From JBDUDR01 sp040002845 (GTDB lineage Bacteria > Actinomycetota > Actinomycetes > Propionibacteriales > Nocardioidaceae): 26,274 nucleotides of DNA. The stretch is from NCBI GenBank assembly GCA_040002845.1, contig JBDUDR010000022.1, forward strand, positions 1-26,274, given 5' to 3'. Positions 1 through 6,898 of the stretch are shown one piece after another; position 1 is the first letter of the stretch; every line of letters starts with the position of its first letter. Made by a program: the position numbers and the translations under genes. A model generated the notes under the pieces. The model was given only the letters and a program-made list of their open reading frames with translations. It searched no databases and was not told where the DNA came from.

Positions 1-53
1 CCGCAGGGCAGCAGGTACCGGACTCGCGCAGCACCACACGGAAAGGGTGGGCA

Positions 54-1496
54 GTGATGGCTTTGGGTTGGAAGGTCGTCCACGGCGGCAAGACGCCACC
101 ACCGGGGGAGGTCGTACGTCCAGACGAGCGCCTGTCCTGGCCTCGGACGGTCGGCCTGGGAGGACAGCATGTGGTGGCCATGTTCGGGGCCACCTTCGTG
201 TTCCCGCTCGTGATGGGGCTGAACCCCCAGCTGGCGGTGATGATGAGTGGGGTCGCGACCATCTGCTTCCTGGTGATCGTCAACGGAAGAGTCCCCAGCT
301 ACCTCGGCACCAGCGCCTCCTTCGTCGGTGGCGTCGCGGCCATCGGTGCACAGATCAAGGAGGACAACCCCGATGCGCTGCCCGGCGACATCGCGCCCAG
401 TGTGACGGGTGCAATCCTGGTTGCGGGTCTCGTACTGTTCGCCGCGGGTCTGCTCATCCACTTTCTCGGGTCCGGGGTGTTGCACGCGGTGTTGCCACCT
501 GTCGTCACCGGCGCCGTGGTCATGCTCATCGGGTTCAACCTGGCTCCGGTCGTGGCCGGCATCTACTGGCCGCAGGACCAGTGGGTGGCGTTCATCACGA
601 TGACGTTCGTGATCTTGATCGCGGTCGGCCTGCGCGGGTTCTTCGGCCGGATCGCGATCTTCTTGGGGCTGATCTTCGGCTACCTCTTGTCGTGGATATA
701 CGACGGGCTGTTCGGCAAGATCACGTCTTACGACCCAGCCGCAAACGCGGTCACCACCCATTTCCGGGTCAACTGGGACAACGTCAAGTCCGCCCACTGG
801 ACCGGCTTCCCACCACACACAGAGGCGGGAACAGCGACCGTGGGGTGGCACCTGCCGAGCTTCTCGTTCGCGTTCACGTTGCTGGTGCTTCCCGCGGTGA
901 TCGCGCTGATCGCCGAGAACACCGGCCACGTGAAGGCAGTCGCGGAGATGACCCAGACCGACCTGGACCCCGTGATGGGAAGAGCCATCGCCGCCGACGG
1001 GTTCGGCACCACGTTGACCAGCCTCATCGGTGGTTCGCCCACGACCACATACGCCGAGAACATCGGCGTCATGGCGGCGACCAGGATCTACTCGACAGCT
1101 GCCTACTATGTCGCCGCGGTGGTGGCCATCATCTTCGGGCTGAGCCCCAAGTTCGGTGCGCTGATCAGTGCCGTCCCCGGCGCGGTCCTGGGCGGGATCA
1201 CTGTCATCCTGTACGGCATGATCGGTCTCCTCGGGGCCAAGATCTGGATCGAGAATCGGGTCAACTTCGCCAACCCGATCAACCTGGTGCCGATCGCGGC
1301 GGGCATCATCATCGCTATCGGCAACGTATCCATGAAGATCACCGACAACTTCACCCTGACCGGCATCGCGCTCGGGACGTTGGTGACCGTGATCTTCTAC
1401 CACGTGGCACGTGTCATCGCACCGGCCCATCTGCGGGAGGAGGGCGCCCTCATCACCGTCGGAGGGTCCGGCAGGCAACACGTCGACGAGGACTAG
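54..1496 (+). CDS. NCS2-family nucleobase permease, uracil (UraA/RutG) type
   Basis: Cytoplasmic-membrane nucleobase symporter, 480 aa, hydrophobic throughout with about 12-14 membrane segments. What is seen: a VPSYLGTSASF segment (residues 80-90) resembles the UraA PAYLGSSFAF segment, and AEN (287-289) plus GSPTTTYAENIGVMA (327-341) match the regions holding the two uracil-binding glutamates of UraA (here about E288 and E335). Xanthine/urate members of NCS2 carry a different sequence at the second site (a QN-type motif), so pyrimidine transport is favoured. The start is GTG at 54 or ATG at 57, with a purine-rich GAAAGGG at 41-47 upstream. It is the first gene visible of an operon in which the next gene begins 12 nt after its stop. 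The promoter lies outside or at the very edge of the window. The family is certain; uracil as substrate is a motif-based inference. Confidence 0.93.
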   Translation: MMALGWKVVHGGKTPPPGEVVRPDERLSWPRTVGLGGQHVVAMFGATFVFPLVMGLNPQLAVMMSGVATICFLVIVNGRVPSYLGTSASFVGGVAAIGAQIKEDNPDALPGDIAPSVTGAILVAGLVLFAAGLLIHFLGSGVLHAVLPPVVTGAVVMLIGFNLAPVVAGIYWPQDQWVAFITMTFVILIAVGLRGFFGRIAIFLGLIFGYLLSWIYDGLFGKITSYDPAANAVTTHFRVNWDNVKSAHWTGFPPHTEAGTATVGWHLPSFSFAFTLLVLPAVIALIAENTGHVKAVAEMTQTDLDPVMGRAIAADGFGTTLTSLIGGSPTTTYAENIGVMAATRIYSTAAYYVAAVVAIIFGLSPKFGALISAVPGAVLGGITVILYGMIGLLGAKIWIENRVNFANPINLVPIAAGIIIAIGNVSMKITDNFTLTGIALGTLVTVIFYHVARVIAPAHLREEGALITVGGSGRQHVDED

Positions 1497-1508
1497 GGGA
1501 CACCCGAG

Positions 1509-2399
1509 TTGAAGCCGTCCGGTTTCGTCTACCACCGACCCGACAGCCTCGAGGAGGCTCTCGAGGTGCTCAGCCAGGTCGGGGACGAAGGCAAGGTGCT
1601 GGCCGGTGGACAGAGCCTGATCCCGATGCTCTCGATGCGCCTTGCCGCACCCGCGCACCTGGTGGACATCAACCGGGTCGACGGTCTGGCCACCGTCGAG
1701 GTCGCCCACGGGCGGGTGGTCGTGGGCGCGACCGTGCGGCACAGTGCCCTGGAGAGGCACGAGGAAGCATCCCGCGCCATCCCGCTGCTGGCCCAGGCGT
1801 TGACCCATGTCGCGCATCCGACGATTCGCAACCGCGGCACCTCCGTTGGCAGCCTGGTCCACGCCGATCCCGCGGGCGAGATGCCGGCCGTGCTGTCCCT
1901 GCTGGACGGCACGGTCCAGGTCGCCAGCTTGGGTGGCACGCGGCAGGTCAGCGCGTCAGACTTCTTCCTGGGCCCGATGGAGTCGGCGGTCAAGCCTGGC
2001 GAGATGGCTGTGTCCGCACAGTTCGCCAGGCCGCCGAGTGGCACCGGGTCCGCCTGGCAGGAGCTGTCGCGTCGCCACGGTGACTACGCCATGTGCGGGG
2101 TCGGCGCCTTGGTGACGTTGGACGCGGACCGGCGCGTCACCAGGGCCCGGGTGGGGCTCATCTCGGTGGGCCCGACGCCGGTGTTGGTAGATGTCACCGA
2201 AGCGGTGGGTGGTCAGTCCATCGACGACCTCGACCCGGGTCCGGCGTCCGAGCTCGTCGACGAGGCTATCGATCCTGAAGCCGATATCCACGCCAGCGCG
2301 GACTACCGTGGCCACCTCGCTCGGGTGCTGACCAGCCGGGCCCTGACAACCGCTGCGCGGTCGGCTTCGCCGCCTGGCTCGACGGGGGAGGACTCGTGA
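1509..2399 (+). CDS. Molybdenum hydroxylase FAD-binding (medium) subunit, CoxM-like
   Basis: FAD subunit of a heterotrimeric xanthine dehydrogenase/aldehyde oxidase-family enzyme. It passes electrons from the 2Fe-2S clusters to the final acceptor. 296 aa, the usual length for the family. Visible motifs: AGGQS near residues 32-36 and TIRNRGTSVGSLVHADP near 105-121, the two FAD-binding stretches of the CoxM/XdhB family. The start is TTG at 1509, chosen because the protein then begins MKPSGFVYHRP, the normal N-terminus of the family, and because AGGGGA (1495-1500) sits 8 nt upstream as ribosome binding site. The stop overlaps the GTG of the next subunit (GTGA, 2396-2399), implying translational coupling. 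Although such proteins are often labelled CO dehydrogenase, the partner large subunit is not a CODH. Confidence 0.93.
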   Translation: MKPSGFVYHRPDSLEEALEVLSQVGDEGKVLAGGQSLIPMLSMRLAAPAHLVDINRVDGLATVEVAHGRVVVGATVRHSALERHEEASRAIPLLAQALTHVAHPTIRNRGTSVGSLVHADPAGEMPAVLSLLDGTVQVASLGGTRQVSASDFFLGPMESAVKPGEMAVSAQFARPPSGTGSAWQELSRRHGDYAMCGVGALVTLDADRRVTRARVGLISVGPTPVLVDVTEAVGGQSIDDLDPGPASELVDEAIDPEADIHASADYRGHLARVLTSRALTTAARSASPPGSTGEDS

Positions 2400-2899
2400 C
2401 CAGCGGTGGTGAGCGAGAGAGCATCCACGACGTCACGTTGGTCGTGAACGGGATCCCTCATTCAGTGACCGTTCCCGCCCGCCGACTGCTGTCGGACGCG
2501 ATCCGCCACGATCTCAAGCTCACGGGCACCCACGTCGGCTGCGAGCACGGGGTGTGCGGTGCCTGTACGGTCCTGGTCGACGGTCGCCCGGTGCGGGCCT
2601 GTCTCATGTTCGGCGTGGCGGCCGAGAACACCGAGATCACCACCGTCGAGGGTTGCTGCGAGCCCGACGGGACGATGGGGCGAGTGCAGAGGGCCTTCCA
2701 AGCCTGCCACGCTCTCCAGTGCGGGTTCTGTACGCCGGGTTTCATCACCACCATCACCGCCTTCCTGCGCGACAACCCCGACCCCAGCCGCGAGGAGGCC
2801 CGCGAGGCCATCGCGGGAAACCTGTGCCGGTGCACGGGCTACCAGAACATCGTCTCGGCGGTCCTGACGGCGGCCCAGGACGAGGCGGGCTCGCCGTGA
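2396..2899 (+). CDS. Molybdenum hydroxylase 2Fe-2S (small) subunit, CoxS-like
   Basis: Iron-sulfur subunit, 167 aa, carrying two 2Fe-2S clusters that link the Mo cofactor to FAD. The N-terminal plant-ferredoxin-type cluster ligands are visible as C49, C54, C57 and C69 (GCEHGVCGACTVLVDG region). The C-terminal helical-domain ligands are C109, C112, C144 and C146 (CGFCTPG and GNLCRCTGYQ). All eight cysteines are present, so the subunit looks functional. The start is GTG at 2396, overlapping the stop of the FAD subunit by 4 nt, and its own stop overlaps the GTG of the Mo subunit in the same way (2896-2899). The gene order FAD, FeS, Mo is that of the cox/cut type operons. Confidence 0.95.
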   Translation: MTSGGERESIHDVTLVVNGIPHSVTVPARRLLSDAIRHDLKLTGTHVGCEHGVCGACTVLVDGRPVRACLMFGVAAENTEITTVEGCCEPDGTMGRVQRAFQACHALQCGFCTPGFITTITAFLRDNPDPSREEAREAIAGNLCRCTGYQNIVSAVLTAAQDEAGSP

Positions 2900-5307
2900 C
2901 CACGAAGATGTTCGGTGAGCGGGTGGTCCGGTCGGAGGACCCGAGGCTGGTCACCGGCAACGGCAGGTATCTCGACGACCTCGGCCATGACGCTCTCGCC
3001 GCGGCGTTCGTCAGGTCACCACACGCTCACGCGCGCATCGTGTCGATCGATGTCACTCGAGCCCTGGACGTCGAGGGGCTGGTGGCGATCTACACAAACG
3101 AGGATCTCGGTGGGCTGGCGGCGGAGCCGCTGCCGATGCTGATCCCGCATCCGTCGCTGACCCGCCCGCGGACGCCGTACGCCTTGGCGAAGGACGAGGT
3201 CAACCATGTGGGCGAGGCGATCGCGATGGTCGTCGCTGTGGATCGTTACGTCGCCGAGGACGTCGTCCAACAGATCGACGTCACCTACGACTTCCTGCCG
3301 CCCGTGGTAGGCATCGCGGCCGCGCGCGCCGCTACCCACCTCGTACACGAGGACGTACCCGGCAACGTGGCCGCTCGCATGATCCAGGAGGTCGGTGATG
3401 CCGAGGCGGCCATCGAACAGGCGCCGCACTGGCTCTCTCTCGAGCTGTCCATCGAGCGCAGCGCGTCGACGCCGATGGAGGGAAAAGGGGTGCTCGCCAA
3501 CTGGGACGCGGACGACCAGTCTCTGTTGGTGCACACCTCGACGCAGACGTCGACCAGCGTGCGGCAGGCCATTGCGGCCAAGCTGGAGCTGCCGGTGGAT
3601 CGCGTCGAGGTGGTCACCCCGGACGTCGGAGGCGGGTTCGGCGTCAAGATCGTGCACCCCTGGCCGGAAGAGGTGCTGGTCCCGTGGGCCGCCATCAGGT
3701 TGGGGCACCCGGTCAAGTGGACCGAGGATCGGCGGGAGCATTTCGTTTCCAGCGCCCACGAGCGTGGGCAGCTGCACGAAGTGGAGGTGGGCTTCGACGC
3801 CACTGGTCGGGTGCTGGGGCTTTCGGTGCGGTTCTGGCACGACAACGGCGCCTATACGCCGTACGGGCTGATCGTCCCCATCATCACCTCGACCCAGCTG
3901 CTCGGACCGTACAAGCCGCAGGCCTACCGGGTCGAGTTCGACAGCCTCTACACCAACACCGTGATCGTCACGCCCTATCGCGGCGCGGGCCGACCGCAAG
4001 GATGTTTCGTGATGGAGCGGACGATGGATGCCATCGCCGATTCGCTCGGTCTCGACCGCACACTGGTGCGGGAACGCAACTTCATCCGTCCCGAGGAGAT
4101 GCCGTACGACCACGGCCTGCTGTTTCAAGACGGTCGCCCGCTGATCTACGACTCCGGGGATTTCCCGGCCTCGCTGACCAAGCTGCGAGGGCTGGTGGGC
4201 TGGACGGAGTTCGAGGCATATCGCGAACGAGCCCGCGAGCAAGGACGTCGGGTCGGGATCGGCATCGGCTGCTACGTGGAGGGCACGGGCGTGGGTCCTT
4301 ACGAGGGGGCGCATGTCCGGGTGGAGACGGATGGCACCGTCGTCGTCTCCACCGGCCTGACCAGCCAGGGTCAAGGGCATCAGACGATGCTGGCTCAGGT
4401 CGTGGCCGACGAGCTCGGGGTGCCATTCGAACGGGTCCGGGTGACCACGGGGGACACCCGGCGTTTCAAGTACGCGGTCGGCACCTTCGCGTCGCGTACC
4501 GCCGTAATGAGCGGGTCGGCGGTGGCCTTGACGGCGCGGAAGGTGCGCGCAAAGGCGCTCCGGATCGCCGCCGAGGCGCTGGAGGCTGCCCAGGACGATC
4601 TGGAGATCGTCAACGGCTTCGTACGCGTCAAGGGCGCGCCGGACTCGCAGATCGACCTCGGCGCCGTTGCCGTCCTGTCGAACCCGTTGCGCTATGCGTT
4701 CGACGCTGCCGCCGAGCGGGCAACCCAGTTCACGACCACTGCTGACCCCGACCTGCCACCCGTGGCGCCGGGCGAGGAGCCGGGTCTGGAAGGAACCGCC
4801 TACTACTCACCTCCGCGGTCGACGTTCGCCAACGGCATGCATGCCGTTGTGGTCGAGACCGACCCTGAGACCGCGGACATCAAGATCCTGCGTTACTGCG
4901 TGGTGCACGACTGCGGACCGATGATCAACCCGCTCATCGTCGAGGGACAGATCCATGGCGGGGTGGCGCAGGGTGTTGGTGGCGCACTGTACGAGCGGAT
5001 GGTCTACGACGAGTCTGGACAATTGCTGAACGCGTCGTTCATGGACTTCCTGATGCCGTACGTCACGGAGGTGCCCACCGTCGAGATAGACCACCTCGAG
5101 ACGCCCTCTCCGCTGAACCCGCTCGGCGTGAAGGGCTTGGGCGAGGCCGGCGTAATCCCGGCCTCGGCGGCCATTGCCGCGGCGATCGAGGACGCCGAGG
5201 GGTTCCGCATCGACGCGATGCCGATATCGCCGAGTCAGCTGTTCGACCTGCGACGCCGCGCGGCCGCGGGTGAGATCCCGATGCTCCGACGGAGGGAAGA
5301 GCCATGA
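2896..5307 (+). CDS. Molybdenum hydroxylase Mo-binding (large) subunit, xanthine dehydrogenase/aldehyde oxidase type
   Basis: Catalytic molybdopterin-cytosine/guanine-dinucleotide subunit, 803 aa, which hydroxylates a carbon next to a ring nitrogen or an aldehyde using water. The frame stays open far upstream (from 2554), but the true start is taken as GTG 2896 because it overlaps the FeS-subunit stop (GTGA) and gives the family N-terminus. Motifs: GGGFG at 245-249, YRGAGR at 361-366, and GLGEAG near 747-752 with the catalytic glutamate at about E750. CO dehydrogenases have a cysteine loop (AYRCSFR) where this protein has YRGAGR, so it cannot be a copper-molybdenum CODH. Substrate by context: a pyrimidine such as uracil or thymine (family fact versus inference: only the family is proven). 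It overlaps the next gene by ATGA. Maturation factors (CoxD/E/F, MocA) are not in this window. Confidence 0.92.
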   Translation: MTTKMFGERVVRSEDPRLVTGNGRYLDDLGHDALAAAFVRSPHAHARIVSIDVTRALDVEGLVAIYTNEDLGGLAAEPLPMLIPHPSLTRPRTPYALAKDEVNHVGEAIAMVVAVDRYVAEDVVQQIDVTYDFLPPVVGIAAARAATHLVHEDVPGNVAARMIQEVGDAEAAIEQAPHWLSLELSIERSASTPMEGKGVLANWDADDQSLLVHTSTQTSTSVRQAIAAKLELPVDRVEVVTPDVGGGFGVKIVHPWPEEVLVPWAAIRLGHPVKWTEDRREHFVSSAHERGQLHEVEVGFDATGRVLGLSVRFWHDNGAYTPYGLIVPIITSTQLLGPYKPQAYRVEFDSLYTNTVIVTPYRGAGRPQGCFVMERTMDAIADSLGLDRTLVRERNFIRPEEMPYDHGLLFQDGRPLIYDSGDFPASLTKLRGLVGWTEFEAYRERAREQGRRVGIGIGCYVEGTGVGPYEGAHVRVETDGTVVVSTGLTSQGQGHQTMLAQVVADELGVPFERVRVTTGDTRRFKYAVGTFASRTAVMSGSAVALTARKVRAKALRIAAEALEAAQDDLEIVNGFVRVKGAPDSQIDLGAVAVLSNPLRYAFDAAAERATQFTTTADPDLPPVAPGEEPGLEGTAYYSPPRSTFANGMHAVVVETDPETADIKILRYCVVHDCGPMINPLIVEGQIHGGVAQGVGGALYERMVYDESGQLLNASFMDFLMPYVTEVPTVEIDHLETPSPLNPLGVKGLGEAGVIPASAAIAAAIEDAEGFRIDAMPISPSQLFDLRRRAAAGEIPMLRRREEP

Positions 5308-5954
5308 AGGTCTCGGGAGATGCCACGTTGCACGCACCCAGGGACAAGGTGTGGGAGGCGCTCAACGATCCGGCCGTGCTGGTCCAGACGATTCCCGGCT
5401 GCCAGCGGATGGAGACGATCGGCGTTGATTCGTACCAGATGACGCTGGCGGCCGGGGTGGCGTCCATCAAGGGCATCTATCAAGGAGAGGTTCGCCTCAC
5501 CGACCAGGCGGAGCCGGACTCGTTCACCCTGAAGGCAGCCGGGGCCGGTGCACCGGGGACGGTAAGCGCCGATGTGAAGGTGACACTGGCGGCCGGGCCC
5601 GAAGACACCACAGTCCTCACCTATGACGCTGACGCGATCGTGGGCGGCATGATCGGGGGAGTCGGACAGCGGATGTTAGCCGGAGTGGCCAAGAAGACCG
5701 CCGGCGAGTTCTTCGGCAACGTCGACGCCGTGCTGACCGGCGCGCAGGTCGCACCGAAGGAGCCGGCCATGGCGGGTGCTGGAGCTGACCAGGCCGGCGA
5801 CTCGGCCGCGGGGCAGGGTGTCTTCGTCGCACCCGGCGCGAGCATGGGGCGCGGTGTTCGTAGCGACTTCTCCGCCGGGGTCCTCGCGGGCGCCATCGCC
5901 GCGCTTGCCGGAGCGGTGATCGGTGGTTGGCTGAGCTCGAGGCGACGGGGCTAG
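5304..5954 (+). CDS. CoxG-like SRPBCC protein with C-terminal membrane anchor
   Basis: 216 aa. Residues 1 to about 145 form the CO dehydrogenase subunit G / SRPBCC domain, beginning MKVSGDATLHAPRDKVWEAL and containing the typical IPGCQ segment. After a low-complexity Ala/Gly-rich linker (about 150-190), a hydrophobic stretch (about 193-210) followed by SSRRRG ends the protein, a likely C-terminal transmembrane anchor facing the cytoplasm. In carboxydotrophs CoxG helps attach the molybdenum enzyme to the membrane, so a similar docking role for the enzyme encoded just upstream is the natural inference. It starts at ATG 5304, overlapping the large-subunit stop by 4 nt. SRPBCC domains also bind hydrophobic ligands, so a chaperone-like role is an alternative. 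Confidence 0.88.
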   Translation: MKVSGDATLHAPRDKVWEALNDPAVLVQTIPGCQRMETIGVDSYQMTLAAGVASIKGIYQGEVRLTDQAEPDSFTLKAAGAGAPGTVSADVKVTLAAGPEDTTVLTYDADAIVGGMIGGVGQRMLAGVAKKTAGEFFGNVDAVLTGAQVAPKEPAMAGAGADQAGDSAAGQGVFVAPGASMGRGVRSDFSAGVLAGAIAALAGAVIGGWLSSRRRG

Positions 5955-5962
5955 GGGTGCTG

Positions 5963-6898
5963 ATGCGCGCTTTCACGGCTGCTGCCGTCCAGGTTCAACC
6001 AGTCCCGGCCCCGCTCACTCCGGACACGGCAGCGGCGAATGTCGCCCACTCTGCAGAGATGGTGCGACGCTGCGTGGCCGACACGGAGGCCGAGCTGGTC
6101 GTGCTGCCGGAGACGTGCACCACCGGCTTCACCCCCGGGTTGAGCTCCGATGACCTGTGGGAGTTGGTGGAGCCGGTCGATGGTCAGCTGACCGCGCCGC
6201 TGCATCAAGCAGCCGCCGAGCTGGCCGTCCACCTGGTCTACGGCGCCTACGAACGCGGAGCTGCGAAGGGCACGGTCTACAACTCGGCGGTCCTGGTGGG
6301 TCCGGACGGTTCCACAGAGGGGGTCTACCGCAAGACCCATCCGTTCTGCACCGAGATGTTGTCCCGTGGTGGGTGGGTGACTCCCGGCGACGACATCTGC
6401 GTCGTCGACACGCCGTTGGGCCGGATCGGGATGATCATCTGCTTCGACGGTGACTTTCCCGAGCTGTCCCGCATCACCGCGCTGGAGGGTGCGGAGGTCA
6501 TCGTGCGACCGTCGGCACTCTTGCGGAGCGCCGACATCTGGGAGCTGACCAACCGGGCTCGCGCGTACGACAACCACGTCTATGTCATCGGTGCGAACGC
6601 TGTCGGCACAGACCCCGCGGGAGTGCTCTATTTCGGCAACTCCATGATCGTGAGCCCGGTCGCGGAGGTGATGGCACGAGCCGCCTCCCACGAGTGCTGG
6701 GTCAGCGCCCGACTCGACCCGGAGCTGGCGATGCGGTCCTTGACCCCGGGTTCGAGCGTTCCCCAGACCTTCGACCACCTGGCCGATCGCAACCTCGACC
6801 TGATCGCCCGCTACACCGACCGGTTAGCCGCCCCCGCGGCTACTTCCTTCCCCTACCGGCGGCCGACGGGTCCGGGCGATCCTCAGGAGCGGCCGTGA
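5963..6898 (+). CDS. Carbon-nitrogen hydrolase (nitrilase superfamily), candidate ureide/N-carbamoyl hydrolase
   Basis: Cytosolic amidase of the nitrilase superfamily, about 311 aa from ATG 5963. An upstream in-frame GTG at 5957 is an alternative start. The catalytic triad is complete: E50 (VLPETCTTGF), K124 (VYRKTHPF) and C160 (MIICFDGDFPE). The length fits beta-ureidopropionase/N-carbamoyl-amino-acid amidohydrolase and plain amidase branches, and sequence alone does not settle which. It lies 8 nt after the CoxG-like gene and its stop overlaps the GTG of hyuA (6895-6898), so it is made with the molybdenum enzyme and the hydantoinase. In the proposed pathway it could split ureidomalonate to urea and malonate, or remove a carbamoyl group from a ring-opened ureide. 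That assignment is inference. Confidence 0.88.
   Translation: MRAFTAAAVQVQPVPAPLTPDTAAANVAHSAEMVRRCVADTEAELVVLPETCTTGFTPGLSSDDLWELVEPVDGQLTAPLHQAAAELAVHLVYGAYERGAAKGTVYNSAVLVGPDGSTEGVYRKTHPFCTEMLSRGGWVTPGDDICVVDTPLGRIGMIICFDGDFPELSRITALEGAEVIVRPSALLRSADIWELTNRARAYDNHVYVIGANAVGTDPAGVLYFGNSMIVSPVAEVMARAASHECWVSARLDPELAMRSLTPGSSVPQTFDHLADRNLDLIARYTDRLAAPAATSFPYRRPTGPGDPQERP

Noticed and set aside
47..2083. Open frame of 678 codons over the permease and FAD subunit
   Set aside because: Composition is Arg/Gly/His-rich without family similarity, typical of a shadow frame in GC-rich DNA; the +54 frame encodes a clear NCS2 permease.
2554..2895. N-terminal extension of the Mo subunit
   Set aside because: The frame is open but overlaps the FeS subunit entirely and lacks similarity; GTG 2896 gives the canonical N-terminus and a GTGA junction.
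1509..5954. Aerobic carbon monoxide dehydrogenase operon (coxMSLG)
   Set aside because: The Mo subunit has YRGAGR in place of the CODH-specific cysteine loop, and no CODH maturation genes are present.
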